NCBI GenBank assembly: GCA_031254105.1
Contig: JAIRVB010000047.1
Location: forward strand, 1-64,000
Direction of reading: 5' to 3'
From: Chitinispirillales bacterium
Lineage (GTDB): Bacteria; Fibrobacterota; Chitinivibrionia; Chitinivibrionales; Chitinispirillaceae
Length of the DNA: 64,000 bases
The position numbers and the translations under genes are program-made. This document shows, in pieces, positions 27,857 through 38,700 of the stretch. The stretch's first letter is position 1; every line of letters starts with the position of its first letter. The notes under the pieces were generated by a model. That model ran no database searches and was not told the DNA's origin. It saw nothing but the letters and a program-made list of their open reading frames with translations.

Positions 27857-28486
27857 ATGGTATTATTAATTGACAACTACGACAGTTTTTCATATAATCT
27901 GTATCAGTATATAGGAAGTATTTTGAACGATTCTTCAGATAACGTTCAGAGATCGTTCCGCTCTTCATCCCATCCCCTAACAGATACAGATATTAAAGTA
28001 GTCCGCAACGATGAGATAACTGTTTGCGATATAGTAAAAATGAATCCCGGCCGCATTGTAATCTCCCCTGGCCCCGGCAAACCTTCAGAGGCTGGAATTT
28101 GTGTTGAGATGATAAAAGAGCTTTATACGCAGTTTCCTATTTTAGGGATTTGCCTTGGTCATCAAGCGATGTTTGAAGCGTTTGGAGGAACTGTCTCTTA
28201 TGCCTCAAAGCTTATGCACGGAAAATCATCTGAAATTACCGTTGACACTGAAAATCCGCTTTTTAAATCACTCCCGGCTACTATAAAAGCCGCCAGATAC
28301 CACTCTCTCGCTGCTGTAGAATCGACTATACCGCCGCAGCTTGCGATTACTGCGAGAACTGTAGCTGAAAATGAAATTATGGCTTTATGCCATAAAGAAT
28401 ATCCGGTTTACGGAGTACAATTCCATCCGGAATCCATACTCACGCCGGATGGAAAAACTATCATTTTTAATTTTTTGAGCGTTTGA
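27857..28486 (+). CDS. trpG: anthranilate synthase component II (glutamine amidotransferase)
   Basis: This 209-aa class I amidotransferase supplies ammonia to TrpE. The nucleophile is Cys99 in LGICLGHQA; the oxyanion region is ISPGPGKPSEAG; and the triad His and Glu lie in VQFHPES near the C-terminus. A ~20-residue insertion (SDNVQRSFRSSSHPLTD) after the first helix is not usual for TrpG. ATG 27857 has GGAGG ten bases upstream, inside the end of trpE. It could also serve p-aminobenzoate synthase, as TrpG/PabA proteins often do. Confidence 0.95.
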   Translation: MVLLIDNYDSFSYNLYQYIGSILNDSSDNVQRSFRSSSHPLTDTDIKVVRNDEITVCDIVKMNPGRIVISPGPGKPSEAGICVEMIKELYTQFPILGICLGHQAMFEAFGGTVSYASKLMHGKSSEITVDTENPLFKSLPATIKAARYHSLAAVESTIPPQLAITARTVAENEIMALCHKEYPVYGVQFHPESILTPDGKTIIFNFLSV

Positions 28487-28901
28487 AACCCAAATCAATA
28501 CATATATTCGCCGCTATTTCGGCCAAACCGGTCAATCAAAACAAATGCAAAAATAAAATGACATAATGCAGACCATGTTTATTAAGACATAAACCAAACA
28601 GGAAACCCTTGATTATACAACAAAAACCCGATCATGTCTTATTCTTTATTTCTGCGTTCTGCACTATCAGTTCCGTGTTGATCAGCAAAATTACAGAGAT
28701 CATTCACACCCCCTTTGTACACTTAAAATTTAACAACCATTTGTCAATACATACCCTCAAACGCGCGAATAGTTTCTTTTTGGAGGACGTTATACTATAT
28801 TTATAGTAAACACTCAGAAATGTTCACAGTGTGTTTATTGCGGCGAAACTACCGAAAATAATAACAATATCACTTTTTATTAGCAATGTGGGAGGTTTAA
28901 G
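28487..28901. other. gene-free leader region of the chemoreceptor gene
   Basis: There is no convincing ORF or RNA gene. The segment ATAATGCAGACC[A/G]TGTTTATTAAGA at 28563-28587 recurs almost exactly, inverted, at about 63741-63765 upstream of groES. GGGAGG at ~28890 is the ribosome binding site for the TTG start at 28902. Confidence 0.55.
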
Positions 28902-30872
28902 TTGTTAAACAAAATTCAGGTGGGTACTAAGCTTACAGCAGGTTTTGTGATTGTAGCGGCAGTTTCTATCGTTGTTGGAGCCATAGGGCTCAGAAGCGCC
29001 AGAGAGATAGAGGGGGTCGCCTCAGAATTGTACGATGTCAGTATCCAGCGTATTATAGCCACCAAAAACATTGCCATACACTTGAGATCTTTAGGCAATG
29101 ATTACCGCGGCGTTGCGCTGGCTGCCACTGGCGCCGCAAAAGAAACATCCGCGGCAAATTACGACAGAACCTCAAAGGAGCTTGCGGATGCTATAAATAC
29201 CTTAAAAGAACTTCCCTCTACAAATGAAGAACGTGAATTGTTCAGAAAATTAGAGGGTGATATTGATCATTTTAACAAAAATGCCCGCCAGTTTATTGAT
29301 GGAGCAAAAAAGATACACCTTGAGATAACTCCTTCACTTTTGGACGCCATGAATAATACATCCGCTTCCGGAATCAGCGTACTTGACAATGTAGCGAGAT
29401 TAGTAGAGTTAAGTGAAAGGAGCGCGGCAAATAATAATAAAAACGCTGAGGAAAAATACCACAATACGCGCGGCACATTGGTAATTTTGATAATTATCGG
29501 CGTACTGTTTGGAATCGGGCTTGGAGTTTTTCTGTCAAAAAGCTTTACTGATCCGCTTCACGCGGCGGCAAAAATGATGGATGAGATGAGTCGCGGGCAT
29601 TTCGATATGAGGCTCAATATGAAGCGGGGCGATGAGATTGGGGTCATGGCAAAGGAGATGGACGATTTTGCCGGTGATTTACATAAAGTAGTTCTCATAC
29701 TGCAGCAGGTCGCCGATGGAGACCTTAGCCCCAACGTCAAGACGATTGACGACAAAGATGAACTTCATCCCGCTATTCAGCAGTTGATAGAATCTTTGCG
29801 CGGTCTTATTATAGAAGACGGCGGCAGGGTTCTTCATGCGGCTGCGGAAAAAAACCTCACCCTGCGGCTCAAAAGAGAGTACCACGGTGAATTTGCGCGG
29901 CTCAAGGATGATATTAACAAGGTAGTGCAGAGTCTTGATGACGCGATGCATCAGGTAGCGGAATCCGCCATACAGGTTTCTGCCGCAAGTGATGAAATTT
30001 CTAAAGATTCCCAGCATCTGGCTGAATGTTCAAGCGATCAGGCAAGCACGCTTGAAGAAATTTCATCAAGCCTTGAACAGACCTCCTCCATGACAAAGCA
30101 GAGTGCCGACAACTCCAATCAGGCAAAAATACTGGTCGACCAGGTTACTCAGGATCTTGAGGAAGCCGATGACGCTATGAAACGTATGGCTACCGCTATA
30201 AAGGAAATTAAACATTCATCGGATAACACCGCGAAAATTATTAAGACAATTGACGAAATAGCGTTTCAGACAAACCTCTTAGCTCTTAACGCGGCAGTGG
30301 AAGCGGCGCGCGCCGGAGAAGCTGGCAAGGGGTTTGCGGTTGTCGCAGAGGAAGTTCGTAACCTGGCAATGCGCAGCGCCGAAGCTGCCAAGAACACCGC
30401 CACTCTTATTGAAGAATCGGTTAAAAACTCCGAGAGCGGCGTGAAAATCACCGAGGAAGTGGCCAAAGCGCTTAACCTTAGCATCGACCATGCCGGTAAA
30501 GTCGGCGGTCTTATCGCCGAAATCGCAGCGGCATGCTCTGAGCAGGCTACAGGTATAGAGCATGTCAATAACGGCGTTGCGCACATGAGCCAGGTTATTC
30601 AGCAGATCGCCGCAGACTCGGAAGAAACAGCCAGCGCAGCCGAAATGCTCAACTCTCAGACTTCAGAGCTTGAAAATATGGTAGGGAAATTTGAAATGAC
30701 CGGCGGACAGCATAAAGACCCCCATAGACATCACCCTCAACTGCAAAAGCACACAGCCGCTCTTCCAGACAAAAGAGCAAAAAAACCTAAAGCTTTGCCG
30801 GCCCCATCCCCAAAAGCAGTGAAAGCTGAACAGATAATTCCGCTTGATGATAATGAATTAAGCGAATTTTAA
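28902..30872 (+). CDS. methyl-accepting chemotaxis protein
   Basis: In this 656-aa transmembrane chemoreceptor, TM1 (~12-30) is followed by a ~160-residue periplasmic four-helix-type sensor with many charged heptads and then TM2 (~190-212, [18 protein letters not shown]). A HAMP domain and a second HAMP-like region ([16 protein letters not shown]) come next. The long cytoplasmic coiled coil has the invariant hairpin tip [20 protein letters not shown] and [15 protein letters not shown]. The start is TTG 28902 behind GGGAGG. The basic, proline-rich tail ends in DDNELSEF, with no NWETF-type CheR pentapeptide. A strong terminator follows, so it is probably monocistronic. Confidence 0.93.
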   Translation: MLNKIQVGTKLTAGFVIVAAVSIVVGAIGLRSAREIEGVASELYDVSIQRIIATKNIAIHLRSLGNDYRGVALAATGAAKETSAANYDRTSKELADAINTLKELPSTNEERELFRKLEGDIDHFNKNARQFIDGAKKIHLEITPSLLDAMNNTSASGISVLDNVARLVELSERSAANNNKNAEEKYHNTRGTLVILIIIGVLFGIGLGVFLSKSFTDPLHAAAKMMDEMSRGHFDMRLNMKRGDEIGVMAKEMDDFAGDLHKVVLILQQVADGDLSPNVKTIDDKDELHPAIQQLIESLRGLIIEDGGRVLHAAAEKNLTLRLKREYHGEFARLKDDINKVVQSLDDAMHQVAESAIQVSAASDEISKDSQHLAECSSDQASTLEEISSSLEQTSSMTKQSADNSNQAKILVDQVTQDLEEADDAMKRMATAIKEIKHSSDNTAKIIKTIDEIAFQTNLLALNAAVEAARAGEAGKGFAVVAEEVRNLAMRSAEAAKNTATLIEESVKNSESGVKITEEVAKALNLSIDHAGKVGGLIAEIAAACSEQATGIEHVNNGVAHMSQVIQQIAADSEETASAAEMLNSQTSELENMVGKFEMTGGQHKDPHRHHPQLQKHTAALPDKRAKKPKALPAPSPKAVKAEQIIPLDDNELSEF

Positions 30873-30901
30873 AGAACAACCGCGAAGTAACATAAGTAGA
30901 C

Positions 30902-30926
30902 GGGGGAGAAGTTTATCCCCCTTTTT
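30902..30926 (+). terminator. intrinsic terminator after the chemoreceptor gene
   Basis: GGGGGA (30902-30907) pairs with TCCCCC (30916-30921) across an 8-base loop, followed by TTTTT (30922-30926). Confidence 0.85.
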
Positions 30927-31098
30927 CTGTTTTATGTCAAACAAGTTTTTTTTCACCTTAACTTATTGTCTGCAAAACGGGGCAGACTCAAAGGACAGCT
31001 TAGCCTAAAATGTGTATACTAAAGGGGGCAAACACTACTTCTGAAAAATCCCGGCGGAAGCGTTATACATTTGAGGCCGTTTGTTGACTTAAAATAAT

Positions 31099-32235
31099 CT
31101 AAAACTTTAAGTAATCCTTAGCCAAAGCCAGCCGTTTACCTTTAAGAGGCAATCCACCCGCGGAAAATATTTTATTGCCGCATTTGCGCAGACTTATAAT
31201 ACGCTTAGCAGTAACAGGTCCAATTCCCGGAACCCGCAGGAGGCTTACCTCATCGGCTTTGTTGACATCTAAAGGGAAAAGCTCAGGATGACTCTGCGCC
31301 CAGGCAAGCTTTGGGTCGCGATCCATGAATAACCTGCCGTTATCATCAAACTGTATATCGGATTCTTTAAATCCGTATTGACGAAATAGAAAATCGACCT
31401 GATAAAGTCTGTGTTCTCTGGTAAATCCATCTTCGGCATTAAGTGTTTCACGCTTTTCACCGGGAATACGCTCACTGCCAAGTCCGCGCTGATATGAAGA
31501 AAAATATACTCTGTCAAGACTAAGTTTATTGTAAAGTCCAGAAGTATACTTTACGATTTCGACGTCGCTCTCATCCGCGGCGCCTACAATAAACTGTGTA
31601 GACTGCCTTACCCGTGAATATTTCATGCCTTTTGCGGTTTGCCGCGCAATTCGCTGCATAGGAGCGATAATATCCTTTAGATAGTTTTTTTTCTCGGAAA
31701 GAACAGAAAAATGTTTTTCTCCGGGTACTTCTATGTTTACAGAAACAGCGCTTGAAAGGGATAACGCCTTATCAATAGCCGCGTCACTGGCCCCCGGTAT
31801 AACCTTAAGATGGATAAACCCTCTATAAGAATGTTTGCGTCGCAGAATTTCAGCAGTGCCGTTTAGAAGTTCCATTGTGCTGTCCGGAGTGCCCACTACC
31901 CCGCTGCTCAAAAATATCCCTATAAGTTTCTTACGCCTCTGGTAATCCATAAACAGCGATGCCATCTCATCAGGAGAAATGGTGCAGCGCGGAACATCCA
32001 TAGTCGACCTGTAGGGACAGTAACCGCAATCATTGCTGCAAACATTGGATATTAGTGTCTTGAGCATAATAGAATAACCGCCGCTTGGCAGAGAAACCGG
32101 ATACAACCAGGCGCCATCATCACCCCTGATCCGCTGATCGCCATTTTTGGTTCCGCAGGCGCAGGCCAGATCGTATCTGGAAGCATCACTTAGAAGCTGC
32201 AATTTTTCAAATGTATTTTTTGGGGTAATAATCAT
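31099..32235 (-). CDS. radical SAM protein with C-terminal helix-hairpin-helix, DNA modification/repair type
   Basis: From ATG 32235 the protein has 378 aa. Cys66, Cys70 and Cys73 in NVCSNDCGYCPYR are the radical SAM cluster ligands. The barrel continues with GIFLSSGVVG, VSVNIEVPGE and TQFIVGAADESD. The C-terminus contains a ComEA-like helix-hairpin-helix (DVNKADEVSLLRVPGIGPVTAKRI). This matches the family annotated as putative DNA modification/repair radical SAM protein, usually beside a uracil-DNA-glycosylase-like partner; no partner is present here. The frame extends 16 codons upstream to 32283, but that stretch is a REP palindrome, so I reject that start. It lies downstream of lexA on the same strand, suggesting SOS control. 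Confidence 0.86.
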   Translation of the reverse strand: MIITPKNTFEKLQLLSDASRYDLACACGTKNGDQRIRGDDGAWLYPVSLPSGGYSIMLKTLISNVCSNDCGYCPYRSTMDVPRCTISPDEMASLFMDYQRRKKLIGIFLSSGVVGTPDSTMELLNGTAEILRRKHSYRGFIHLKVIPGASDAAIDKALSLSSAVSVNIEVPGEKHFSVLSEKKNYLKDIIAPMQRIARQTAKGMKYSRVRQSTQFIVGAADESDVEIVKYTSGLYNKLSLDRVYFSSYQRGLGSERIPGEKRETLNAEDGFTREHRLYQVDFLFRQYGFKESDIQFDDNGRLFMDRDPKLAWAQSHPELFPLDVNKADEVSLLRVPGIGPVTAKRIISLRKCGNKIFSAGGLPLKGKRLALAKDYLKF

Positions 32236-32248
32236 ATATTTCCCGCAA

Positions 32249-32269
32249 GGGGCGGTCTGCGGCCGCCCC
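32249..32269. repeat. REP-type palindrome between lexA and the radical SAM gene
   Basis: GGGGCGG (32249-32255) and CCGCCCC (32263-32269) form a 7-bp stem. It belongs to the GC-rich extragenic palindrome family and occupies the short spacer before the next start codon. Confidence 0.7.
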
Positions 32270-32375
32270 TGTAATGGATACACTCACACATGATATATAT
32301 GAACGACGCACGGGCGGCAGATTGACGCACTTACAACGGATAACGGATCATCCATCCATCAACTCCGCAATCCGC

Positions 32376-33068
32376 CTACATCTTCCTGATAACCCCGACA
32401 AGCTTTCCCGCAATATGAATATTTTCCCCCTGCGGTACGATAATATCTTTAAATGCCAGATTCTCAGCTTTTAGTACAATATGGTCAGACTTTTTTATAA
32501 ACCTTTTGAGAGTCGCCTCATCATTTACTACAGCTACCACGACTTCTCCATTATCGGCGGTTGTTTTTTTACGAATTACCGCAATATCATTATCAAAAAT
32601 CCCTATATCCTTCATACTCTCACCCCTGACCCGCAAAGCAAAGAGGTCTTCGCCCTTAAACATTGTGCGGTCAAGCGTTAAATACCCTTCCAGATTTTCA
32701 ACAGCTGTTATTGGCGTTCCGGCTGCCACCATACCTACAAGAGGAACCCCATTTTCATGACTCTCCTCCCAGCTCCCAGCCCGGATATTCTCCGGCTGCA
32801 CACGCACAGGCCGGGCTTGCCCATGTCCCTTACCCCTGCTATCGCACAATACCTCAATACCTCGCGCGCGGCCTTCAGCAATCCGTATGTAACCCTTACG
32901 CTCTATAAGCCTTAGATGCTGACGCACATTGTTTGCGCTCTTGTATCCTAATTCCTGAGCAATTTCCCTGACAGATGGAGGGAAACCGCATTCATCCCTG
33001 TGTTTTATTATGTGATTCAGAACACGGGTTTGTTCTGCGGTTAGCGGGTTTGGAAGGTGGTTTTGCAT
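32376..33068 (-). CDS. lexA: SOS repressor LexA
   Basis: The 230-aa protein has an N-terminal winged helix (SVREIAQELGYKSANNVRQHL) and a C-terminal S24 autoprotease domain. The scissile bond is Ala116-Gly117 in GMVAAGTP, the nucleophile is Ser151 in VRGESM, and the general base is Lys188 in EATLKRF. RecA filaments trigger self-cleavage and derepress DNA repair genes. It is probably co-transcribed with the 79-aa ORF upstream and the radical SAM gene downstream, from a promoter whose spacer holds a LexA-like operator. Confidence 0.97.
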   Translation of the reverse strand: MQNHLPNPLTAEQTRVLNHIIKHRDECGFPPSVREIAQELGYKSANNVRQHLRLIERKGYIRIAEGRARGIEVLCDSRGKGHGQARPVRVQPENIRAGSWEESHENGVPLVGMVAAGTPITAVENLEGYLTLDRTMFKGEDLFALRVRGESMKDIGIFDNDIAVIRKKTTADNGEVVVAVVNDEATLKRFIKKSDHIVLKAENLAFKDIIVPQGENIHIAGKLVGVIRKM

Positions 33069-33097
33069 GGGTATTTGGATTCCTTATTTGTTTTAGC

Positions 33098-33116
33098 GGG
33101 CGGCTGGCAGCCGCCC
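33098..33116. repeat. REP-type palindrome between the 79-aa ORF and lexA
   Basis: GGGCGGCT-GGC-AGCCGCCC is an 8-bp perfect stem. It lies in the 69-base spacer and could stabilise or attenuate the downstream lexA message. Confidence 0.75.
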
Positions 33117-33137
33117 CTGTTACGTTACGCGGCGCGT

Positions 33138-33377
33138 TTAAAATTTGCCGATTTTTCCAACGATCATTAAACGTCTCGTTGCGCCGGAACCAACGTATCC
33201 GCCTTTCATCGAAAACGGAAGGGATGCTCTGGCATGACTGCAGCGTAATCCCCCAACCGCGCTTCCGGAGAGTATCCATGCATTATGCACCAGAGACTTA
33301 ACAGGGGTAGAACTATCCGCACTGTCTAAAACCGCATCAGATTTTGCGCTGCTCTGTGTGTTTGATTTCATTGTCAT
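33138..33377 (-). CDS. 79-aa small protein of unknown function, first gene of the lexA transcript
   Basis: The ATG at 33377 has a perfect AGGAGG with eight bases of spacing, the best translation signal in this neighbourhood. The product starts MTMKSNTQSSAKSDAV, is Ser-rich, has a short semi-hydrophobic centre (NAWILSGSAVGG), and ends with basic residues (RRLMIVGKIGKF). I recognise no family. Its place between an apparent LexA-controlled promoter and lexA resembles SOS operons that carry a cell-division inhibitor or small damage-response protein, but there is no similarity I can point to. It may instead be a leader ORF. Confidence 0.5.
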   Translation of the reverse strand: MTMKSNTQSSAKSDAVLDSADSSTPVKSLVHNAWILSGSAVGGLRCSHARASLPFSMKGGYVGSGATRRLMIVGKIGKF

Positions 33378-33431
33378 AACTACTGCCTCCTGATAAAAGG
33401 GGGTTAGTAACCTGTAACAGGCTACACTATA

Positions 33432-33460
33432 AATATACTGCCCATTTGAACATTATGCAA
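33432..33460 (-). promoter_or_regulatory. lexA-operon promoter with LexA-operator-like site in the spacer
   Basis: On the minus strand TTGCAT (33460-33455) and TATATT (33437-33432) are exactly 17 bases apart. Overlapping the spacer and reaching the first bases beside the -10 is TGTTCAAATGGGCA (33452-33439). It matches 11 of 14 positions of the Fibrobacter succinogenes LexA site as I recall it (TGCACAACTGGGCA). An operator there would block RNA polymerase and autoregulate lexA. Confidence 0.62.
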
Positions 33461-33891
33461 GCTTTTTTTTTAAAAAAAGTAAAAATATCTTAAAAAAAGC
33501 TGCCATATATAGAAGATATCGGTAGTTTTAACGGTTAACTTGACAGGTTTTTGTGGGTTTTATTTATGGATATACTACGGACGGGTGTTGTTTTGCAACA
33601 TCCCATACTGATTCAATTTCAAAATAATAATGCAGAATTCAGAATGCAGAAATAAAAACATCAAATCTCCTCATTTCTGCATTATTATTTCTGCATTAAT
33701 AAAGTCCTTTTCAAGCGGAATGCCTATATATTATCGTACATACATATTATTTACGGATGCGTGACAAACGGACGGCAAGTTACCATCTCTGCGCGGGTAT
33801 CTGGCTTGTCCAGGCTTAATATTTTCACACTCTCCGATAACAAACGGATATGAAATAAATGCCGATGGAACACGCACCCCAATAATCACAA
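33461..33891. other. gene-free region containing an ATGCAGAAAT inverted repeat
   Basis: At 33628-33700, AATGCAGAATTCAGAATGCAGAAAT is mirrored by ATTTCTGCATTATTATTTCTGCAT, so each arm carries two half-copies. The same arms appear at 40019-40112. The rest of the spacer between tamA and the lexA promoter has no ORF or RNA I can support. Confidence 0.6.
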
Positions 33892-35715
33892 CTAAAAAGG
33901 CTGCCCCAAATCAAAATGCAATACCATTGCGCTCTCCCCCGGCCTTCTGTCAAGCTTGAATCCCAAATCAAGGCGCGCGATAATTTTTAACGGCGTATCA
34001 ATCCGCAACCCCGGACCAGCGGCCCAGCGAAGATCGAAAATCATCCCTCTTGCTGAAACTATATCCGAAGCATCTGCCCAGACATTGCCTGCGTCAAGAA
34101 ATACCGCTCCGTTGATCCACCAAAAAAGCGGGAAACGAATATCGACTACGTTGACAAAAAGATAAAAATTACCTTTGAGCGGATCATTATTGGGAAGCGC
34201 CGCAAGTTTGTTTACATCAAAACCTCTGACAGTGCTGCTTCCGCCGCCGTAGAACTTAGCCTGAACAGGCACATCTACACTTCTTCCATAAGGGGTAACC
34301 CATCCCGCACGCAACGCCGACGACCAGAAAAAACGCGGGTAAAGAGTGTTGTACCAACGGCTGTCCCATGTCAATTTTACAAACTGGTTGGAACTTCCGC
34401 CAAACACTCCGGCAACCTCCGCTCCCAGATAACTGTAAACTCCCTTAGTCGGGTTAAACAGATTATCGCGGGTATCAAAACCCGCGCCGGCTCCGACACT
34501 CTGTGTGGGATTCTCAGGAACTTCTCTGGGACCCGCCGCGTCCTGGGGCGCATTGACCCATTGCACCATCTCCCACTGACTCCACAACTCATACGTTATT
34601 TGATAGTCGGTTTGCCGGCCAACAGAGAGCCGCAGTCCGTTAAAAACTCCCTGATACAGTTTGGGATTGTCATATTTGTGATAATAAAGTTTTGTATCAA
34701 ACTGCATCGGCATATATAGAATCCATGGAATGGTGTAAACCGCATCTACGTTCTGTGTAACCCCAGAGAGTTTACCGCCTACTGCCAAGCGATGACCATA
34801 CCGAAAGAGATTACGGTATGAAGTGGAAACAGATGTTCTTACACCTTCATCCGAACTGTATCCAAAACCTCCCTGAAAGCGAAAATAATCGCTTGGGGTT
34901 ACGCGTACCTCCACATCATATGTACTGTCGGGAAACTCCGCGTTTGCGGCGGAAGAATCTAAGCGCGGTTTTATCTGCACATGGTTAAATAATCCTGTAC
35001 TGTAAAGTCTTCGCTCGGAGCGCTGCACTGATTTGAGATCAAGGGTATCGCCGCTGCGAAAAACAAGCTCTCGTTTGACAACTGTACCTGCAAGCCCCCT
35101 GTTACCCTCTATGCTGATGTTTCCTACCTCAATCTTAGGCCCTTCTTTAATATTAAAAAACACTGTCGCTGAAGTTTCAAGAGAGTCAAACATCACAAGC
35201 GGTTCCACAACCGCCTCAAGATACCCTCTCTGACCCATCATCTCCTTTAGCGCGCGGGCGTTGACGCGTATCTGAGAATGGATAAGGGGCATGCCGGATT
35301 TGACTGATATTTTTTCCAAATCATCGGGCGGCATTAAATATTTACCGGAAACAACATTCACATGGCTTACAAAGGTACGGGGCCCTTCAGTAATGTCAAT
35401 TATTACCTTCACCCTGCCTTTGGAACTGTCGCGCTCTACACTTGCGGAACTTACAGCAACTGCCTGAAAACCTCTGCTTCTGTAAAATGAACGCAGAGCT
35501 TCCAGATCGCTTCGCATTATAAAATCGGTATAGCGGGATTTTTTTGGCTTTAATTCCATGAGGCTTCTGAGCTCTTTACTGCTGTATGTATCATTGCCGG
35601 TAAACTCAATAGAGCGCAGACGCCATTGCTGCAACGCGCTTGCCGATGCGCATAACATGAAAACAAGCGGCAGCGCCGCTTTTATTTTTTTAATGATTGA
35701 CCAAAAAAACGTCAT
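33892..35715 (-). CDS. tamA: TamA/BamA-type outer membrane assembly protein (Omp85 family)
   Basis: The 607-aa protein has a signal-type N-terminus (hydrophobic ~10-28). POTRA domains (~30-260) follow, with repeated beta-alpha-alpha-beta-beta motifs (SIEFTGNDTYSSKELRSLM; ISIEGNRGLAGTVVKREL). The 16-stranded beta-barrel of the bacterial surface antigen/Omp85 type contains the conserved GGSSTVRGFD loop (normally VRGY/F) that reaches into the barrel. It ends in aromatic-terminal DLGQPF. Its ATG overlaps the tamB stop by 4 bases, so the pair is co-translated. This pairing favours TamA over BamA. Together they insert proteins or move lipids to the outer membrane. Confidence 0.87.
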   Translation of the reverse strand: MTFFWSIIKKIKAALPLVFMLCASASALQQWRLRSIEFTGNDTYSSKELRSLMELKPKKSRYTDFIMRSDLEALRSFYRSRGFQAVAVSSASVERDSSKGRVKVIIDITEGPRTFVSHVNVVSGKYLMPPDDLEKISVKSGMPLIHSQIRVNARALKEMMGQRGYLEAVVEPLVMFDSLETSATVFFNIKEGPKIEVGNISIEGNRGLAGTVVKRELVFRSGDTLDLKSVQRSERRLYSTGLFNHVQIKPRLDSSAANAEFPDSTYDVEVRVTPSDYFRFQGGFGYSSDEGVRTSVSTSYRNLFRYGHRLAVGGKLSGVTQNVDAVYTIPWILYMPMQFDTKLYYHKYDNPKLYQGVFNGLRLSVGRQTDYQITYELWSQWEMVQWVNAPQDAAGPREVPENPTQSVGAGAGFDTRDNLFNPTKGVYSYLGAEVAGVFGGSSNQFVKLTWDSRWYNTLYPRFFWSSALRAGWVTPYGRSVDVPVQAKFYGGGSSTVRGFDVNKLAALPNNDPLKGNFYLFVNVVDIRFPLFWWINGAVFLDAGNVWADASDIVSARGMIFDLRWAAGPGLRIDTPLKIIARLDLGFKLDRRPGESAMVLHFDLGQPF

Positions 35716-38700
35716 CTGCTGAACCTGAAGATAAGATCCACAGCATTTTCCCCTTCGCTTGTCGTCTGTCCTTCAAGATAAAAGTGAGGGGTTAGGCGGT
35801 AGTGAGCGGTAACTTTTCTGTCGGAAAACTTTCCCATAAACGTTTCGCCGGTAAGCAGCAGGCGTGAAGTGAGCCGTCTTGCAACGCTCAGAGACGCTCC
35901 CCTGCTGTCACTGGCGCCCATAACATCTCCGCTGACACTGATTCTGTCAAAATTAAGAATTCGCTCAAGCCTGCGCGTACCCAAACCTATCGCCTGCTGA
36001 GCCGCTATGTTTGCGATGCGGTCGTTAATATCACTGCCCACGCTTCCCATTCTCTGCCCCAGCGTAAGGACGCTTAAAATATCAAGCTCGCTAAGGTTCG
36101 GTTCAGCCTCAAAACGTACCACAGGGTTCTCCATTGTTCCGGTTATGTTCAGAGTAATAGTGAAATCTTCCCCTTTGGCGGGAGGCGGCAAATACGTAGA
36201 CACATCCGCTTTCGCTACAATGTTAAGGTTGGGATTTATAACGGATGGATCGGCGTTAAACAGCATCCCTTCATCTATTTTGAATTTACGGTCAAAATAA
36301 TACACATACCCGTCTATAATACTAACCTCACCGACAAATCCCGGGCTGGCAGCGCTGCCGGTCAGAGCTACCCTCCCATCGGCAGTAAGCGATCCCAAAT
36401 TCATGTTTACATTCATATTGTTAGCTAAATCAAGATCTATACGCAGCAGCACAGATTCCAAAAAGGGATTGGGCGCGCGCCGTATTCCATCCCGTATCTG
36501 CATATTGTTAATCATCTCCATAATACTTAGATCCCGCACATAAGTAGTAGGCGCCAGAGCCGCCCTGCCATTAATAAGGATTTTTTCATCCTGATCCGTT
36601 AAATGCAAACTGGCGGTATCTACGCTAACCTGAATCACACCCGGGAGTTCAAAAGCTATATTGCCGCCCCAGAGGTTAAGGCTAAGACCGTAAAGCCGTT
36701 TTGTATCCCATGATGCGTGTCCTTCAGCGCGCATAATTCCCCTGTTCCATTTTACCTGGCCGGAAGTTACCATAATTGTGCTGCCGTTGAATTCGAACTG
36801 AGCGTCCGCGGGCCCAATTAAAGGGTAAATATCGGGAATAGAAAACTCAAGACCGTTAAGGGAAAGACCGCCATCAACAAACGGCCTGCCTTCATAAGTA
36901 TAAATCTCACCGGTACCGTTAAATACACCCTTTCGCAAACCATATTGAGGAAAAAAAGTTGAAAAAAACTGGGCTGGGAAATCCTTAACAGTATATTGAA
37001 CTTTCAAGTTATTGTTATACATAAGAGAATCAATTCCCGCATAGGGAAGAGCGCCTTTAAGATCAATATACGAGCTGCCTGCAAATCCCAAACGCGCTTC
37101 ATCAATAATAAGCGCATCCGGCCCGCTATGCCCTTTGACAACACTGTTCTCTATCCGCAGCATAGGCATCTCAACAATTCCGCTTCTCAATACAAACGAC
37201 GCGTCATTCTGTGTTGAAGTTACCGAACCGCTTGCGCTGAAGTTTACGCCGCTGGCGTGAATTTTGAGAGGAAGATACTCTATCTCCCCGTCAGGCAGCG
37301 AGACCGATCCGCCAACCCCCCAGCCGCTGCCCGCATTACTAAGCTGAACCTCAAAGGCCAAAAGCCCGCTGGCAGCGTACTGCGGCCCAAAAAGCTCAGC
37401 CAAAACGCCAATATGCAGATGTCCGGCACTAGATTTGATTAAGCAGATCCTTTCCCCGGTTTCATCTATTTTCCAACCTGATGAGGGGAGAAAGGGCAGC
37501 TGCGCGGAGAACTTTACCGCCTCAGCCGTTTCATTCAAACTAAGCTGCGCCGATCCGTTAAGAAGTGAATCTGAAAACGACGCGCGGCCGCTGATTCTGT
37601 GCGCCTTAACGTTTGTGTATCGCGGTTCCGTAACAGTAAATTCCATCTTTGCGCATGGATTCGCAACCGTTCCCCAAAGCTCACCGGATGAGGAAAGCAT
37701 ACCATTTACACGATGTTCCTGAGGGATCCATTGATCTAACAACAGCAGGTGAGCGGATGTAATCCGGTACTTTGCTTTTATAGAATCACCCCGCAGGAGG
37801 CCGTTAAAACCGAGCTCTCCCGCGGCAGTCTTTATGCCCTCCCGCTCAAAGAACAGATCAGCGTCCGCGTCAAGTTTAATTTCAGACCCAAACACAATAG
37901 AGCCGCGGCTTAAAGCCGCGTCGTTTCCCTTCCTGAGAAACAGATCTGTCCAAATTAGAGTATCCCTTTCAAGCTTCACAAGTCCGAACGCGCTGTCCAA
38001 ACTAAATTGTTCATACTGAAGCCCGCAGCCGCGAACCTGAGCGTGAAGAAAAAGATCACTCGGCTCACCGCCGCCGACCATCGAAAAATCAGCTTCTATA
38101 TGCCCTTTGACCAAATGACCCAAGTCCAGAAAAGTGAAAACCGAATCAACATTACCCGATATGGAAGCGTCTATTTTCTGAATTCCAAGTTTCCCGTCTT
38201 CAAATGTCAAAAAAGCATCAGCGCTGTCCGCCTCCATTCCCCGCCACCTGATTTCATTACCCTTCAACGACGCGCCAAGTGTGGGGTTATGGATATATCC
38301 GCCGATATCTATATAAGAATTAAGAAGACCGCTTACCCTCTCTTTGCTAAAAGTCAAACTGACCGCGGCGGGATCAGGCAGCCGACTTGATAAAAAGCCG
38401 CTTACAGAACCGTTCTTCGAATTAAGCCGTCCGCTTCCCTCAAAACGGTTTGCGCCCCAGCGGCCATTAAGACTCCACAGATCATTACTGAGAACCATGT
38501 CTGCATTCAAAGGAGCGCCCGCAAGCCTGCCGCCGTCAAGCTGCACAGAGAGGTCAACAAAGGTAGGAATCCCGATATCCCTGCCGGAAGCGCTAAGCCT
38601 CACACTGCCTCTCTCAGCAGGGATCTGTCCATCAATCCTGAGCTCTTTTGAGATAATATTTGCGTCAAGTTCATTAAGATTAGCCTGAACCGAATAATTC

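Noticed and set aside
32236-32283. Longer start for the radical SAM/HhH protein
   Set aside because: The added 16 residues come from a GC-rich palindrome; the ATG at 32235 gives the family's usual N-terminus.
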